Source: Desulfurispirillum indicum S5 (GTDB taxonomy: Bacteria > Chrysiogenota > Chrysiogenetes > Chrysiogenales > Chrysiogenaceae). Taken from it: a stretch of DNA of 64,000 nucleotides. The DNA lies in the NCBI RefSeq assembly GCF_000177635.2, contig NC_014836.1, positions 1,934,001 to 1,998,000 of the forward strand, read 5' to 3'. The translations under genes were made by a program, and so were the position numbers. Within the stretch, counting starts at the first letter, position 1. Every line of letters starts with the position of its first letter. Positions 24,573 through 34,447 of this stretch are shown here, in pieces. The notes beneath the pieces were generated by a model, which saw only the letters and a program-made list of their open reading frames with translations, was not told the DNA's origin and searched no databases.

Positions 24573-27188
24573 TCAATCCCTCCACGCGCTTGCTCTAATG
24601 AGGCAGCTGTCAATAAACTGCCCCGTTTCCACAATGCGAAATGACAAATCAAAGTTATAGTTGTTTGGGTAAGAGGTACTAACATATGACGCATACTGGT
24701 CACCCTCCGGCAGGGCGGGAATCCAGAAGCGCACAGCTGTGCCGGCCTCGGTGATGGTGTCGCCATTCTGGATACCCAGAATGCTCGGAGACGGGATAAC
24801 CGCTGCCAGCTCTTCGTTCCTCGCCACCAGCTGCAGGTCTGCGATGGTATAAGCCTGGCCCTGGCCGGCGGTCAAGCGGATATGCTCATCAATCGTCCAA
24901 CCGCCTGCCTGATTCATCTCGATCAGGGTTGGAGTATTCTCTCTGCTCTGCCTTGCACAGGTGCCGCTGGTAGCACTTCCAATCGTTCCCTCGGGCAGGC
25001 TGCGGTCGTTCCATTGGTCATCTGCCAGTCGTAATACTATCTGCTCCCCATCAGCTTCTATTCTTTCCATCAGAACGCCAGGCCAGTTACCGTCCTCACG
25101 ACTGTGAACGGTAAAGCTGAGGTACTGAGGCAAAGCTTCCTCCAGGCCATCGCTGGCCTCAACCTTGATGCGATACAAACCTGGTTGGTTAATGTTCTCC
25201 AAAGCCGCCGCAGAATCGGGTTCAGTTCCTGATTCCAGTCTGCCCCACAAACTCAGCTCCGCGGTACTGTCCGCAGGCTGTTCCTCAAGGGTCCAGTTGT
25301 AGTACAGCCGGTCACCATCCGGATCAAAGCCCCCCGCCAGCATGTTCACCGCCGGGAGAATCTTTCCCTCGGCAAGCACCACGGGTGAATAGAGGCCCTG
25401 CTGACGAACTCGCCCCAATTGATGTAATCGGACACCACCACTGTGTGTAAAGCCAGGATTCAGCACGGGCGCATGGTTCTGTTCTTTCGCCAGAATCGTG
25501 GCGGTCTTCAATGAGGTGGCGTGATTCTGACGGCTTACCTGCCAGGGAACCGAGACGGCACCCTGGCTGTCGGTCACTGACAAGGCGGCAATGTAGGCAC
25601 CGGGCACATCCGGGATAAATTCCGCCCGCGACATGGTGGCCGTACCATCAAGAAAGTCGGTGTTGCTGCCTACCGGCCTTTCAATCCAGCTCCACTGCCA
25701 GAAAATCTGGTCATCATCGGGGTCATAGGATTTGGTACCATCAAGCAGGACAACCTGTCCGGTCAAAGCAGTCGAAACGGGCACCACGACCTCTGCAACG
25801 GGCCTGGTATTTGCCAGACCGCCCACTGACGCCTGGAGGGTGATTTCCAGAGGTTCGCTGTCCTCGTGACCATCGTTGGCAACGATGCTGACCGTATAGG
25901 TACCAGGCGCCGCAATGATAATGCCCTGAGGGTTCCAGTTTAAGGGATCCGTATTGCCAGAAGGTTTTTCCAGCCAGGTGTAGGTGAAGGTCAGAGTATC
26001 GCCGTCGATATCATAGGCATCAAACCAGTCCACGAGGCGATGGATAACGTTTGCTTCCACATAAGTCGGTTTCGTATTGGCGACGAGAACTGGTCTGGTG
26101 TTGGGCGCATCCTCTGGCTTCGTGACAATGACCTTGGCAGTGGCTGGCTGGGAACGGGAGAGGCCATCATGGACGTGCAGTTCAACATACCAGGTTCCAG
26201 CCATATCGGGAATAAAACTCGGAGTGGCGCTGCGAGCGTCGGTCAGTTCCATGACCTGCGACCCGGTTGGCACAATAGGAAAAGTCTCATATTCACCGAC
26301 AAAGCGCCAGGAGTACGCAAGGTCGTCACCGTCGGCATCGGTACTGCCCGTGCCATCCAGGGTGACGGTTTCACCGCGATTGACACGATATACACGATCA
26401 CTGCCTTCCTGTGTACCGCCCACATCGGCGACCGGGATAGCATTCACTGCGGATATGTCTATCTCGACATGTGCTGGCGCACTGTAGGTATCGCCATGCC
26501 GTACAACCAGCGAAACGGTATAGGTGCCTTCGGCATCGGCCAGAAAGCGGGGGTTGACTGCGGTAAAATTATCCAGACTGGTGTCACTGGCAGCAGGCAC
26601 TGTCAGGCTCCACGCATAGGTTAATTCGGCGGCATCACCGTCGGTAGGCGCTGCGCTGTGGCTGCCGTCCAGCTGCACCCAACCCAGGTAAGCGGTGGAC
26701 GGAACCGGGGTGATGACCGCAACCGGTTCGGTATTCGTCGCATTGATGGTCTGGCGGGCATGGGTGCTGGCTCTGCTGTCCGCAACCTGTACATTGACCT
26801 CATAGGCTCCAGGCAGATCGGTGTACAGTTTGCGTATGGCATCATTCATACAGTCTGCACTTTCGGCAGGCTGTTGCTCTTCTTCTCCTTCGCCGTCTTG
26901 CGATTCCTGCGCACTGTGCAGCTCAGACTCTTCGCACACCAGGGTGACGGTGCTGCCAACAGGCTGACTGAGCAGGGTCCAACTGTAGCTCAGGCTGTTG
27001 CCAACACCTGGCGTGCTGCCGCTGGCATCAAACAGGACGCTTTCGCCCATGGGCAGACTGGTGCGGTCGCTTGAGAGCACGGCGACAGGGTCTTCAGGAG
27101 TACTGCTGCTACTGCTGCCACAGGCACTCAGGAGCAGCAGACACAGGGTGGTGAGTACTATAAGGCCGGCAGACGCAGAATGATTCAT
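24573..27188 (-). CDS. Large surface lipoprotein with about six PKD-like repeats
   Basis: An 871-residue protein. The lipobox is LLLSAC (Cys near residue 22), followed by a serine-rich linker, so it is an outer-membrane lipoprotein. Six PKD/Ig-like repeats of about 90-110 residues can be seen by their PVAxx starts and YxW motifs: LSYSWTL, LTYAWSL, LAYSWRF, FTYTWLEKP, WQWSWIERP and YYNWTLEEQP. A unique C-terminal domain follows, with two Cys. ATG 27188 has AAAGGA upstream; an open frame extending to 27371 crosses the receptor remnant and IS end and is not used. It lies 48 nt after the TonB-receptor remnant on the same strand, so it probably acts at the surface with that receptor, perhaps delivering its substrate. 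Ligand unknown. Confidence 0.82.
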   Translation of the reverse strand: MNHSASAGLIVLTTLCLLLLSACGSSSSSTPEDPVAVLSSDRTSLPMGESVLFDASGSTPGVGNSLSYSWTLLSQPVGSTVTLVCEESELHSAQESQDGEGEEEQQPAESADCMNDAIRKLYTDLPGAYEVNVQVADSRASTHARQTINATNTEPVAVITPVPSTAYLGWVQLDGSHSAAPTDGDAAELTYAWSLTVPAASDTSLDNFTAVNPRFLADAEGTYTVSLVVRHGDTYSAPAHVEIDISAVNAIPVADVGGTQEGSDRVYRVNRGETVTLDGTGSTDADGDDLAYSWRFVGEYETFPIVPTGSQVMELTDARSATPSFIPDMAGTWYVELHVHDGLSRSQPATAKVIVTKPEDAPNTRPVLVANTKPTYVEANVIHRLVDWFDAYDIDGDTLTFTYTWLEKPSGNTDPLNWNPQGIIIAAPGTYTVSIVANDGHEDSEPLEITLQASVGGLANTRPVAEVVVPVSTALTGQVVLLDGTKSYDPDDDQIFWQWSWIERPVGSNTDFLDGTATMSRAEFIPDVPGAYIAALSVTDSQGAVSVPWQVSRQNHATSLKTATILAKEQNHAPVLNPGFTHSGGVRLHQLGRVRQQGLYSPVVLAEGKILPAVNMLAGGFDPDGDRLYYNWTLEEQPADSTAELSLWGRLESGTEPDSAAALENINQPGLYRIKVEASDGLEEALPQYLSFTVHSREDGNWPGVLMERIEADGEQIVLRLADDQWNDRSLPEGTIGSATSGTCARQSRENTPTLIEMNQAGGWTIDEHIRLTAGQGQAYTIADLQLVARNEELAAVIPSPSILGIQNGDTITEAGTAVRFWIPALPEGDQYASYVSTSYPNNYNFDLSFRIVETGQFIDSCLIRASAWRD

Positions 27189-27235
27189 GACATTGTCCTT
27201 TTTCGTTGGGGTTATCAATAAACAGGAGCGGCTGG

Positions 27236-27345
27236 CTAAAAATGCAGGGTCATGCTCAGGCGGGCGGTGCGGCCTGGAGCAGGCACCAGACCCAGGCTGA
27301 GAGCATCGAGGTAATACTGGTCGGTGAGGTTGTCTATATTGAGAG
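27236..27345 (-). pseudogene. 3' remnant of the TonB-dependent receptor, cut off by the IS
   Basis: The minus strand here encodes LNIDNLTDQYYLDALSLGL, then VPAPGRTARLSMTLHF and a stop. This is the typical last beta-strands and terminal aromatic residue of a TonB-dependent haem receptor. It is in the frame that would follow the truncated receptor if the IS were removed. Loss of these strands and the C-terminal Phe should prevent proper barrel assembly by the BAM complex. Confidence 0.85.
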
Positions 27346-28263
27346 CTTGTCCATAAATAATTATTGACCATTATGATAGTTTGCTATAGAATGATTCAGT
27401 GAGAGATCATTCATGGCGGTGATTTATGTCTAAAGTGCAATCATGGGAAGTCTCAGATGCTTTCTGGCAAAGAGTTGAGCCTTTGCTGCCAATCCAGCAA
27501 AGAGATCCTGACAAGACCTACAAACGCAAGCCTGGTGGCGGACGGAAGCGACTTGACCCCAGAATGGCGTTTTCCGGCATTGTCTATGTGCTGCGCACCG
27601 GTTGCCAGTGGAAAGCCATACCCAAGGAGCAGTTTGGTTGCGCCAGTGCCGTGCACAAGTACTTCATTGAGTGGAGTAAGGCCGGTGTATTCGAAGCTAT
27701 TTGGCGTCAAGGGCTGGCTGAGTATGACGAGATGGAGGGAATTGCCTGGGAGTGGCAAAGCATAGATGGCGGAATGTACAAAGCACCAATGGCTCTTGAA
27801 ACCGTAGGGAAGAACCCGACGGATCGGGGAAAAAACGGGAGCAAGCGTCATGTCCTGGTGGACGGTCGTGGCGTCCCGTTGTCCATCGTCGTAACCGGAG
27901 CGAACCGGCATGATGTGAGCCAGCTTGAAGCTGTTCTTGATGGCGTAGTCTTCGAGAAGCCTGCAGAGCAGGAGCAGCATCTTTGCGCAGATTGTGGCTA
28001 CAAGGGAAAGCAGGCGCTCAGCAGCATTCTTCAGCGCGGATACATACCCCATGTAAAGCAGCGAAAAGAAGAGATCGAGGACAAGAAGCGTGACCCATCA
28101 AAGAAGGCGAGGCGCTGGATAGTGGAAGCATCTATTTCCTGGTTCAACCGTTTCAGGAAGATTCATGTGCGCTTTGAGAAGCTTGAGGTCACTCACTACG
28201 GGTTGACGTGTCTTGCGGCAGCCATAATCACATACAGGAAAATCGGCGTAATTTATGGATAAG
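27346..28263 (+). mobile_element. IS5-family-type insertion sequence, 918 bp
   Basis: Ends are imperfect inverted repeats CTTGTCCATAAAT (27346-27358) and ATTTATGGATAAG (28251-28263), with one mismatch. One transposase gene fills the element, and its stop codon overlaps the right repeat. The IS interrupts the TonB-receptor gene. Joining the sequence on either side restores that gene's frame. No target duplication longer than about 2 bp can be called. The intact ends and intact transposase suggest a recent insertion. Confidence 0.88.
27426..28262 (+). CDS. IS5-type DDE transposase
   Basis: A 278-residue single-ORF transposase. The N-terminal DUF4096-type region (SDAFWQRVEPLLP, GGGRKRLDPRMAFSGIVYVL, TGCQWKAIPKE) and the DDE core are both complete: Asp in SIDGGMYKA, Asp in HVLVDGRGVPLSIVVTGANRHD, and Glu in RRWIVEASISWFNRFRKI. 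It catalyses cut-and-paste movement of the element. No frameshift is present, and expression would be from the left end, where a weak TATAG-like sequence lies. Confidence 0.92.
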   Translation: MSKVQSWEVSDAFWQRVEPLLPIQQRDPDKTYKRKPGGGRKRLDPRMAFSGIVYVLRTGCQWKAIPKEQFGCASAVHKYFIEWSKAGVFEAIWRQGLAEYDEMEGIAWEWQSIDGGMYKAPMALETVGKNPTDRGKNGSKRHVLVDGRGVPLSIVVTGANRHDVSQLEAVLDGVVFEKPAEQEQHLCADCGYKGKQALSSILQRGYIPHVKQRKEEIEDKKRDPSKKARRWIVEASISWFNRFRKIHVRFEKLEVTHYGLTCLAAAIITYRKIGVIYG

Positions 28264-30958
28264 TTCTGAAATCCAGCGTTACCCACTCATTGGGCTGATA
28301 ACTGGCGAACAGGTCGTATACCTGATAGCTGTGCCACTGCACGGGGGGGGCAAACACCCCTCGAGTATCATTGTTATACAGCGGCTCCTGGTTGCGCTTT
28401 CCCATGAAGGTGCCACGCGCACCCAACTCCAGCTTTTCTGCAAACAGCCGAACTCCAAGCTCGGCGCTGGCATTGTGATTCGGGGGGATCATATTGTTGA
28501 CATAGCTGGCACCAAGGCCATAGTCGGTGCACTTTTCGCGGCGACCTGTGCCCTCATGGCAGAGCTCGATTTCGGTATACCGGGTGGCGCTTACACCAGC
28601 AAAAAGCCATCTCAGATCGTATTTTGCCGATACCTCAAAACCATGAAAGCTCGCACTCTCGATATTGCGCAAACGGAACTCTTCACTCAGAGCGTATGGA
28701 TTGCCCTCCCCGGCATTAATCATGGTGCGGGTAATGTAATCTTTCGTTGTGTTCTGAAAAGCGGCAAACTTCAGACGCACTCTATCTGAGCCGACGAAAA
28801 CCCCGTCACGCAGCAGATTCACCCCCAGTTCCCTGCTTTCGGTTCGCTCAGGCTTGATGGGAATATCCATTGCGGGCTGCACAGAGAAGCCGAGGCTGCT
28901 TTCAAACAGGCTGGGCATTCGCACACCACGGGCATAGCGCCCATAAAGCTGCAGGCCTGTGACAGGCTCCCAGGTCAGGCTGGTAAGTGGTGCTGTACCA
29001 TGGTGGCTGTTCTCGAACTGGATATAGGTGGTCTCCGGATTGGACCTCTCCAGACACACTCCGTCTTCGTCAAACTCCAGACAGGTCACATTATCCCTGT
29101 AATGGCCGTCCCCCACATGGGTCGCCAGAAGATTGCGGTCTTTGGATGTGAATGCGATGGAGCGAATTCCGGCATCAAGGGTCAGTGTTGGTGCAAACTG
29201 CCATTTGGTGGCGACAAAGGCACTGTACTCTTCGCGCCTGGCATCGCGCCCGTAGCGCACGTCCTCACTCTGCCAGGCACCGCCATAGCGCAACTGAAGA
29301 TCATTCGCGCCATAAAAATCCATCGTGTTGGTGATATCAGCACCCCAGCGCTGGTACTCTTCAGGAATAGCCCAGCTTGTCAACGTCTCACCGATACTGC
29401 CCATCTCGTCATCTTCAAACTGATAGAGGCGATTGAGTGTCTCGGATCTGGTGAGCCAGATATTCAGCTTCATGTTGAGCCAGTCATGGTCGGGATCCCA
29501 GTGATAGCGACTGCTGTAGGTATCCGTTGTGACAACCGAGCCAACGGTCTGACGCACCGTGCCGAGCAATTGTGATGGCATGATTTCCCCGTGCGCACTC
29601 TCGTAACGCATGTAGCCAAGCTCCCAGCTTTGCGTTTCATCGATATGAAACAGGGCTTTGAAAAGCCAGGTCTGGTTTTCGAAGTTACTGTTCACGATCA
29701 GTTCTTCGCCCCGAAAACGTGTCAAGCCATGAACCTCTGCCTTTACCTCGGTTTCAAATGGATAACGGACGCTTGAAGTTTCCACCCAGGGAACAGGACC
29801 GTGCTTGCCAGCATAATAGTTTCCCTGGCTGCGCTCGGCATAGGCTGCCACAAGGCTGCCCCAGTCAAAACGTCGGGCCAGGGCGACACTGCCGGCCAGA
29901 CTGCGCAGGTCCAGCAAATCAGGGCGATTCATGCTTTCATCACTGGCAAAACTGTCACGCAGCTCCTGAATGCTGCCTGCACAGTCCGAGGTGTCACATT
30001 CATTGTTTTTGAGTGTAAACTCCCCTGAACCCACAAAATACCCTGATGGTGTACCCAGCTTTGCCGGGCTGCCAGAATTGTTTCCCAGCAGACTACCGCG
30101 CAGGCGAATGCCCCACACATTCCCGGGCTTGATAATGTCAGTCGCGTCAATGGTTCGCATGGTGACCATGCCACCAGTGGTCCCAGCACCCTGAGCATCC
30201 ATGGTGGGTCCTTTATCAATGCGAATGCCTCCGATAAGATCAGGGTCCACATAACTGCGGCTGGAAACGCCAGCATAACCACGATAGACGGTGGTTTCCT
30301 GGCGCGCACCATCGACGATAACCGGAACGCGCCCCTGTCCCTGCATGCCGCGAATGTTGACGTCCAGCCCCCCGCTGTTACGGTTCTCCCCGATAAGCAC
30401 GCCGGTTTCTCCCTGGAAGATGTCACCGACAGAGGTGCCACGAAAGCGCTCAATATCGCGTCTGGTAATCACACTGACCGATGCCGGGGTGAGGTATACC
30501 GCATCTTCCTCACGGGTGCCGCGCACATGCACCGGCTCCAGAGCGAAGCTTTCACGGTTGGGTGGCGACTGCAGCATGTCCGGTGTCGAAAGGACTTCAT
30601 CAAAGGGAACTGCCGGAACCACAGGCTCAGCGGCAAACTCGAGGGTGACGACATTGCCGCCGTTGAGGCGCCAGTACAGCCCCGTCCCATCCAGCAGCTG
30701 CTCCAGAGCTTCACCGGCAGTGTGCAATCCACTGACTCCAGGTGAACGAAGACCCTCGACCATGCCGTCTTCCATGAAAATATCCATGCCCGTCGCCAGG
30801 GAGTACTGCAAAAGAGCGCTGCCCAGGGGCTGGGCAGCTATGGAGAAATGGAGGAAGGAGTCAAGGGGACTGTCCTGGGACCAGACGACGGTATTCAGGG
30901 TGATACCGATCAGGGCAATGACGCACATGCGCCGGATCACTGGTTGTAAAAAATGCAT
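28264..30958 (-). pseudogene. TonB-dependent receptor/transducer (haem type) with STN domain, interrupted by IS
   Basis: About 898 codons remain. The order is signal peptide (to WSQDS), an STN signalling domain (FSIAAQPLGSALLQYSLATG to LLDGTGLYWRLNGGNVVTL, about residues 35-105), a TonB-box region, the plug (ASVSVITRRDIERFRG, VNIRGMQGQGRVPVIVDGARQ) and the 22-strand barrel. Barrel motifs such as RYARGVRMPSLFESSLGFSV recall haem/haemoglobin receptors. The frame enters the IS and stops seven codons later. The missing end is at 27236-27345. STN receptors transmit substrate binding through FecR to an ECF sigma factor, and both partners are encoded divergently at 31431 and 31943. AGGAGAG precedes the ATG. 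Haem as substrate is inferred. Confidence 0.88.
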
Positions 30959-31334
30959 CTGCAGTTCTCTCCTGTCTGTTCGCTCACAGCTTGCTGAAAT
31001 ACCTCGAAAGATGCAGGCAATTGAAAAGTACTCAGATCCACAGCGCTCACGAAGCGCGGAATAAAGCGTACTCCCCGTACGTTGCCACCGCAGGTATCGC
31101 AGCAGGTGAGGGGTTTCAAGAGCCTGGAAAAGGGCACCGAACTGTCCCCTCTACCTGGTAAGACGGATGAGTGCCGTGGAAGCATTACAGGCATGGAAAA
31201 TTTATTTATTTTTCCTCATTAATTTATATAGACCAAACAATCAGCTGACTCGACGCCAATCGCCTTTTGCAACACATATTGCACCGATCCGGCATCAGCG
31301 ACACCCCAAGCTACCAGCTGAAACTCATGCACCC

Positions 31335-31363
31335 TTGACAAGAAATCACAAGAGTGCAATAAA
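31335..31363 (+). promoter_or_regulatory. Candidate sigma-70 promoter of the ECF sigma/fecR pair
   Basis: Perfect TTGACA (31335-31340), 17 bases, AATAAA (31358-31363), start near 31371. It lies in the 472-bp divergent gap 30959-31430, which must also hold the receptor promoter. I see no convincing Fur box there. Confidence 0.45.
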
Positions 31364-31430
31364 GTTCACCAGACCTAACTCCATTGAAATGCAGCCAGAC
31401 TGTGTCACTACCAGAACCCAGGGAAATTTA

Positions 31431-31946
31431 ATGTCAGACCAGAGCCCCCAGGGGCTTTTCCGCGATTATCAGAAAGAGGTGTTCCGCTATTTCAACCTAC
31501 GGGTTCGTGCAGCCGGAATCGCCGACGACCTTACCCAGGAAACCTTCCTGCGGCTGCTGCGCAGTTCCATACGAATTCTCAATCCCCAGGCGTATCTTCT
31601 GAAAATCGCCCGTAATGTTCTCATTGACTATTACCGGTCCAGCCGTACTCTTTCCCAGGAGGACATCAGCGAGGAGGAATGGGAGAATGCTGTGGGCAAA
31701 GCCCCCTCACCAGAGGAAGCCTATCTGACCCGCGAGGAACTGGAGATGGTGCTGCAGGCTATTGAGGAACTCCCACCCCGTGGGAAGCAGATTTTCGAGA
31801 TGCATCGCCTGCAGGGGCTGAGCTACCAGGAAATAGCCCTGAGAACCGGCATTTCGCGCAATACCGTCATGGTCCATATCACCCGTGCCCTGGCACACTG
31901 CAAAAAACGACTGAACGCATACCGATCGCAGCGGGAGGAATCTTGA
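31431..31946 (+). CDS. ECF sigma factor, FecI-like
   Basis: A 171-residue sigma factor. The region-2 helix carries RDYQKEVFRYFNLRV and DDLTQETFLRLL, followed by AYLLKIARNVLIDYYR, which contacts the -10. The region-4 helix-turn-helix carries LPPRGKQIFEMHRLQGLSYQEIALRTGISRNTV. FecI-type factors are kept inactive by the FecR-type protein until a substrate-loaded TonB receptor signals. ATG 31431 gives the normal size; the upstream in-frame extension to 31167 has no family similarity. Its TGA overlaps the fecR TTG start. Confidence 0.9.
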   Translation: MSDQSPQGLFRDYQKEVFRYFNLRVRAAGIADDLTQETFLRLLRSSIRILNPQAYLLKIARNVLIDYYRSSRTLSQEDISEEEWENAVGKAPSPEEAYLTREELEMVLQAIEELPPRGKQIFEMHRLQGLSYQEIALRTGISRNTVMVHITRALAHCKKRLNAYRSQREES

Positions 31947-32959
31947 GAAACAGCACCTACTCTGAATCGCGGCTGACGCCGCACTCCCCGGCCATGGACT
32001 TTAGTGACACCGCCCATGGGCGTGAGGCGCTGGATGAAGAGGCCATTGCCTGGTTTGTACGACTGCGGGATGAAGGCACCACACATGAGGAGATCGTGGC
32101 CTGGAAATCCTGGATGAAAGAAGACCCCCGCCACGTGCGGGCGTGGCAGGAGACACTGCAGCTCTGGCAGGGCCTGGAGCCCGGGCACATCAGCCGTGGC
32201 ACCCCGCTTTCCACGAACAGGCGGCGGTGGCAGGCGCGGAAACTTCTGCTGAGCGCCGCCGCCATCCTCATCCTCCTGACAGGCACAACATGTATCAGCC
32301 TGCTGCACCACCCCGGAGGGCTGGGATGCCTGACGGCAAGCCACTGTACCAGTGCCGGCGAAACTCGACAGGTACAGCTGGAGGATGGCTCCCTGGTGAC
32401 CCTGGGCGCCGCCTCCGCCCTCAGGGTGCACTATGACTCCGGTAAACGCCTGGTACACCTGCGCCACGGCGAAGCCTACTTCGATGTTCAGCACGACCCG
32501 TTGCGACCTTTTGAGGTTCAGGCGTCACAGGGGAGCGTCCGTGTCGTGGGAACCAGCTTCAACCTTCGGCTCAAGCCACAGGGAGCCCAGGTCAGTGTTG
32601 CCAGCGGAAAGGTTGAGCTGAGTACCCACGGGCAGCAACTTGAGCTCACAACAGGACAGAGCGCCCAGTACACGGGCGCCCATCTGAGCAGGCTGCCCGA
32701 GAGTGATCCGGCCACCATCGGCCTGTGGCGTCAGGAACGACTGCTGTTCCAGAGTACCCCGCTGGGGGAAGTACTGCGCGACCTGGATCGCTATCACCCA
32801 GCTCGTATCCTGGTTGATCCTGCAGTGGCATCCATGCCCGTCAGCGGGATCTTCAGCACCCGCAACCCCGAAGCCGCGCTGGAAACTATCATCAACTCGC
32901 TTGCCCTGCGCGAAACCCGTTTTGGGAACCTGATTATCCGCATCGCACCAGCGGGATAA
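31943..32959 (+). CDS. FecR-family transmembrane sigma regulator
   Basis: A 338-residue protein. The N-terminal cytoplasmic DUF4880 region (DEEAIAWFVRLRDEGTTHEEIVAWKSWMKED) touches the sigma factor, one helix about residues 95-112 (LLSAAAILILLTGTT) crosses the inner membrane, and the FecR periplasmic domain (RQVQLEDGSLVTLGAASALRVHYD, RPFEVQASQGSVRVVGTSFNLRL) faces the receptor. A C-terminal STN-like segment (LLFQSTPLGEVLRDLDRY) is typical. Translation starts at TTG 31943, overlapping the sigma-factor stop, with GGGAGGA 6 nt upstream. It completes a FecIRA-type circuit. Confidence 0.9.
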   Translation: MRNSTYSESRLTPHSPAMDFSDTAHGREALDEEAIAWFVRLRDEGTTHEEIVAWKSWMKEDPRHVRAWQETLQLWQGLEPGHISRGTPLSTNRRRWQARKLLLSAAAILILLTGTTCISLLHHPGGLGCLTASHCTSAGETRQVQLEDGSLVTLGAASALRVHYDSGKRLVHLRHGEAYFDVQHDPLRPFEVQASQGSVRVVGTSFNLRLKPQGAQVSVASGKVELSTHGQQLELTTGQSAQYTGAHLSRLPESDPATIGLWRQERLLFQSTPLGEVLRDLDRYHPARILVDPAVASMPVSGIFSTRNPEAALETIINSLALRETRFGNLIIRIAPAG

Positions 32960-33064
32960 TTCAGCGTTGCACGGAAAGGAAAGTGCAGGACACTGCGCCG
33001 AAAAAGCAAAAAAACATGCTGATGCCAGCAGAGTGCGGGCAAGGAAGCGGTTGATTTTCCGGGA

Positions 33065-33982
33065 TCAGATGGCTCGCATTATCAACTGAGCCAGAAGCAG
33101 CAGAATCAGCAGCAGGAAGATAATGTCCACCGTTCTTTGAATGCTCATATTGCTGCCAGGAAAACGCGTTCGGTGGTGCGTCGATGAGATTCCCGGCACT
33201 TCATAGAGCCGTTCGATGGCAGAGAGTACGCGCCTTGCGGCTGCGGCCGTATTCGCCAGACGCTTATAGAGATACCAGAACAGCACCACCAGCACGACAC
33301 TGACAAGGGTGCTGACGTACCCGAAGCCACCGCTTTGCGGAAAGCTCCCGAGAGCCAGATAGCCGAACAGAAAAAAGGCGCCCGCGATGGCCAGGTAAGA
33401 GATGTTATCGTAGTGCCGCAACTCATACCCAAGGCCCTCATACGAAGCAGTGGGGAAATTCCCAAGATCGAAATTCGCAACATCGACCCACTCGCGTCGA
33501 ATTTTCTCAAGGGCCTTTTTTTCGTGGGCCTGTAACCTGACACGTTTTGCGGAATCAGTCGGATCACAGGCTTCCTGGTAGCTCAGCTCGTAGTCCTGGA
33601 GCACTCTGCCAAAGATAAACCTGGTCCTTGGCATATGAAATGCGGACGTGATGATGTGCACCCTTTCAATACCAGCAAGTGAAGTGAGGGCCCGGAGCAC
33701 TCCGAAGGCATCCTCAAGGGTATTGGAGGATTTTGTGGAAGGCAGGATTCTGTCCGGGCTGACCCCCTGCCCGAGAAGGTACAGCGCCAGCAGCTTTCCA
33801 TGGGGTGTTGCCGAGGTGTTGAAATGATCGCCAAATGCCCCTGTGGGAAGAACCAGGCAGTCAGCATGCGCTTTTACGTACTCTGCAGCTGCCTGGGCAC
33901 GCAGAATCGCTGTTTCAGACAGCTCTCCCGCCTCATCATTTTCATTGCCCAGGAGTACCACAAGGGTTCGGAACTTTTCCAT
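33065..33982 (-). CDS. DUF218 (YdcF/ElyC-like) protein with a C-terminal membrane part
   Basis: A 305-residue protein. Residues 1-140 are a DUF218 domain: LVVLLGNENDEAGELSETAILRAQAA, LVLPTGAF, ILPSTKSSNTLEDAFGVLRAL and VHIITSAFHMPRTRFIF. The family includes SanA and ElyC, envelope proteins linked to peptidoglycan and common antigen. Three hydrophobic helices follow (about residues 193-212, 218-240 and 284-303). In most relatives the membrane helices come first and the domain is periplasmic. Here the domain is N-terminal with no signal peptide, so it should be cytoplasmic. That order is unusual, and function is unknown. No operon partner. Confidence 0.75.
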   Translation of the reverse strand: MEKFRTLVVLLGNENDEAGELSETAILRAQAAAEYVKAHADCLVLPTGAFGDHFNTSATPHGKLLALYLLGQGVSPDRILPSTKSSNTLEDAFGVLRALTSLAGIERVHIITSAFHMPRTRFIFGRVLQDYELSYQEACDPTDSAKRVRLQAHEKKALEKIRREWVDVANFDLGNFPTASYEGLGYELRHYDNISYLAIAGAFFLFGYLALGSFPQSGGFGYVSTLVSVVLVVLFWYLYKRLANTAAAARRVLSAIERLYEVPGISSTHHRTRFPGSNMSIQRTVDIIFLLLILLLLAQLIMRAI

Positions 33983-34021
33983 GACAGCGCCTCTTCAATG
34001 TTTTCTCTCTGAACCTGAGGT

Positions 34022-34174
34022 CTACTCGGTCGTCACGCGTAAAAGAAGTATGAAATCGGCAATCAGAGCCGCGCGCAGCCATGATCGCATACGACGGTGA
34101 GAAATCATGGCGTTCAGGGTCCAGACCACCATGGCTCCTGTGATGGTTACCAGAAGACTCTCAGCAAGCGGCAT
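34022..34174 (-). CDS. Small membrane protein (50 aa), function unknown
   Basis: Encodes MPLAESLLVTITGAMVVWTL followed by a basic stretch (NAMISHRRMRSWLRAALIAD) and a second hydrophobic segment ILLLRVTTE. GGGGGAG lies 2-3 nt before the ATG. It starts upstream of the DUF218 gene on the same strand and ends 39 nt before it, so the two could be co-transcribed. The short spacing of the ribosome-binding site and lack of a recognised family keep confidence moderate. Confidence 0.45.
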   Translation of the reverse strand: MPLAESLLVTITGAMVVWTLNAMISHRRMRSWLRAALIADFILLLRVTTE

Positions 34175-34447
34175 GGCTCCCCCTGCCACATCAAAGCGCG
34201 TTCACATGCGACGCAATACCCTGAGATTAATGATGTTATCAGAAAATACCGGCACGTCCTGCAGACGTCAAGGGGTTTCCGGGGAGTCGCCACTTTCCTG
34301 TGGTATTACCCTCTGCCCGCGTGAGCACGAACACCCCCAGGCTCCCTCGGACGTACATCTGGGACTTGTGTCTTATCCCTTTTCTGTGTCATGGTAAGAG
34401 CCAGCAAGGCAAAGCACCTGGTGCTGAAGAAATACCGTGGGACCACT

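Noticed and set aside
27189-27371. Extension of the PKD lipoprotein start to 27371
   Set aside because: The added codons cover the IS end and the receptor remnant; the lipoprotein signal begins at 27188 with its own ribosome site.
30937-31194. 85-codon minus-strand frame with a CCDTCGG motif in the sigma/receptor gap
   Set aside because: It overlaps the receptor start and its ribosome site, and I could not find a start context or a family; it may be chance.
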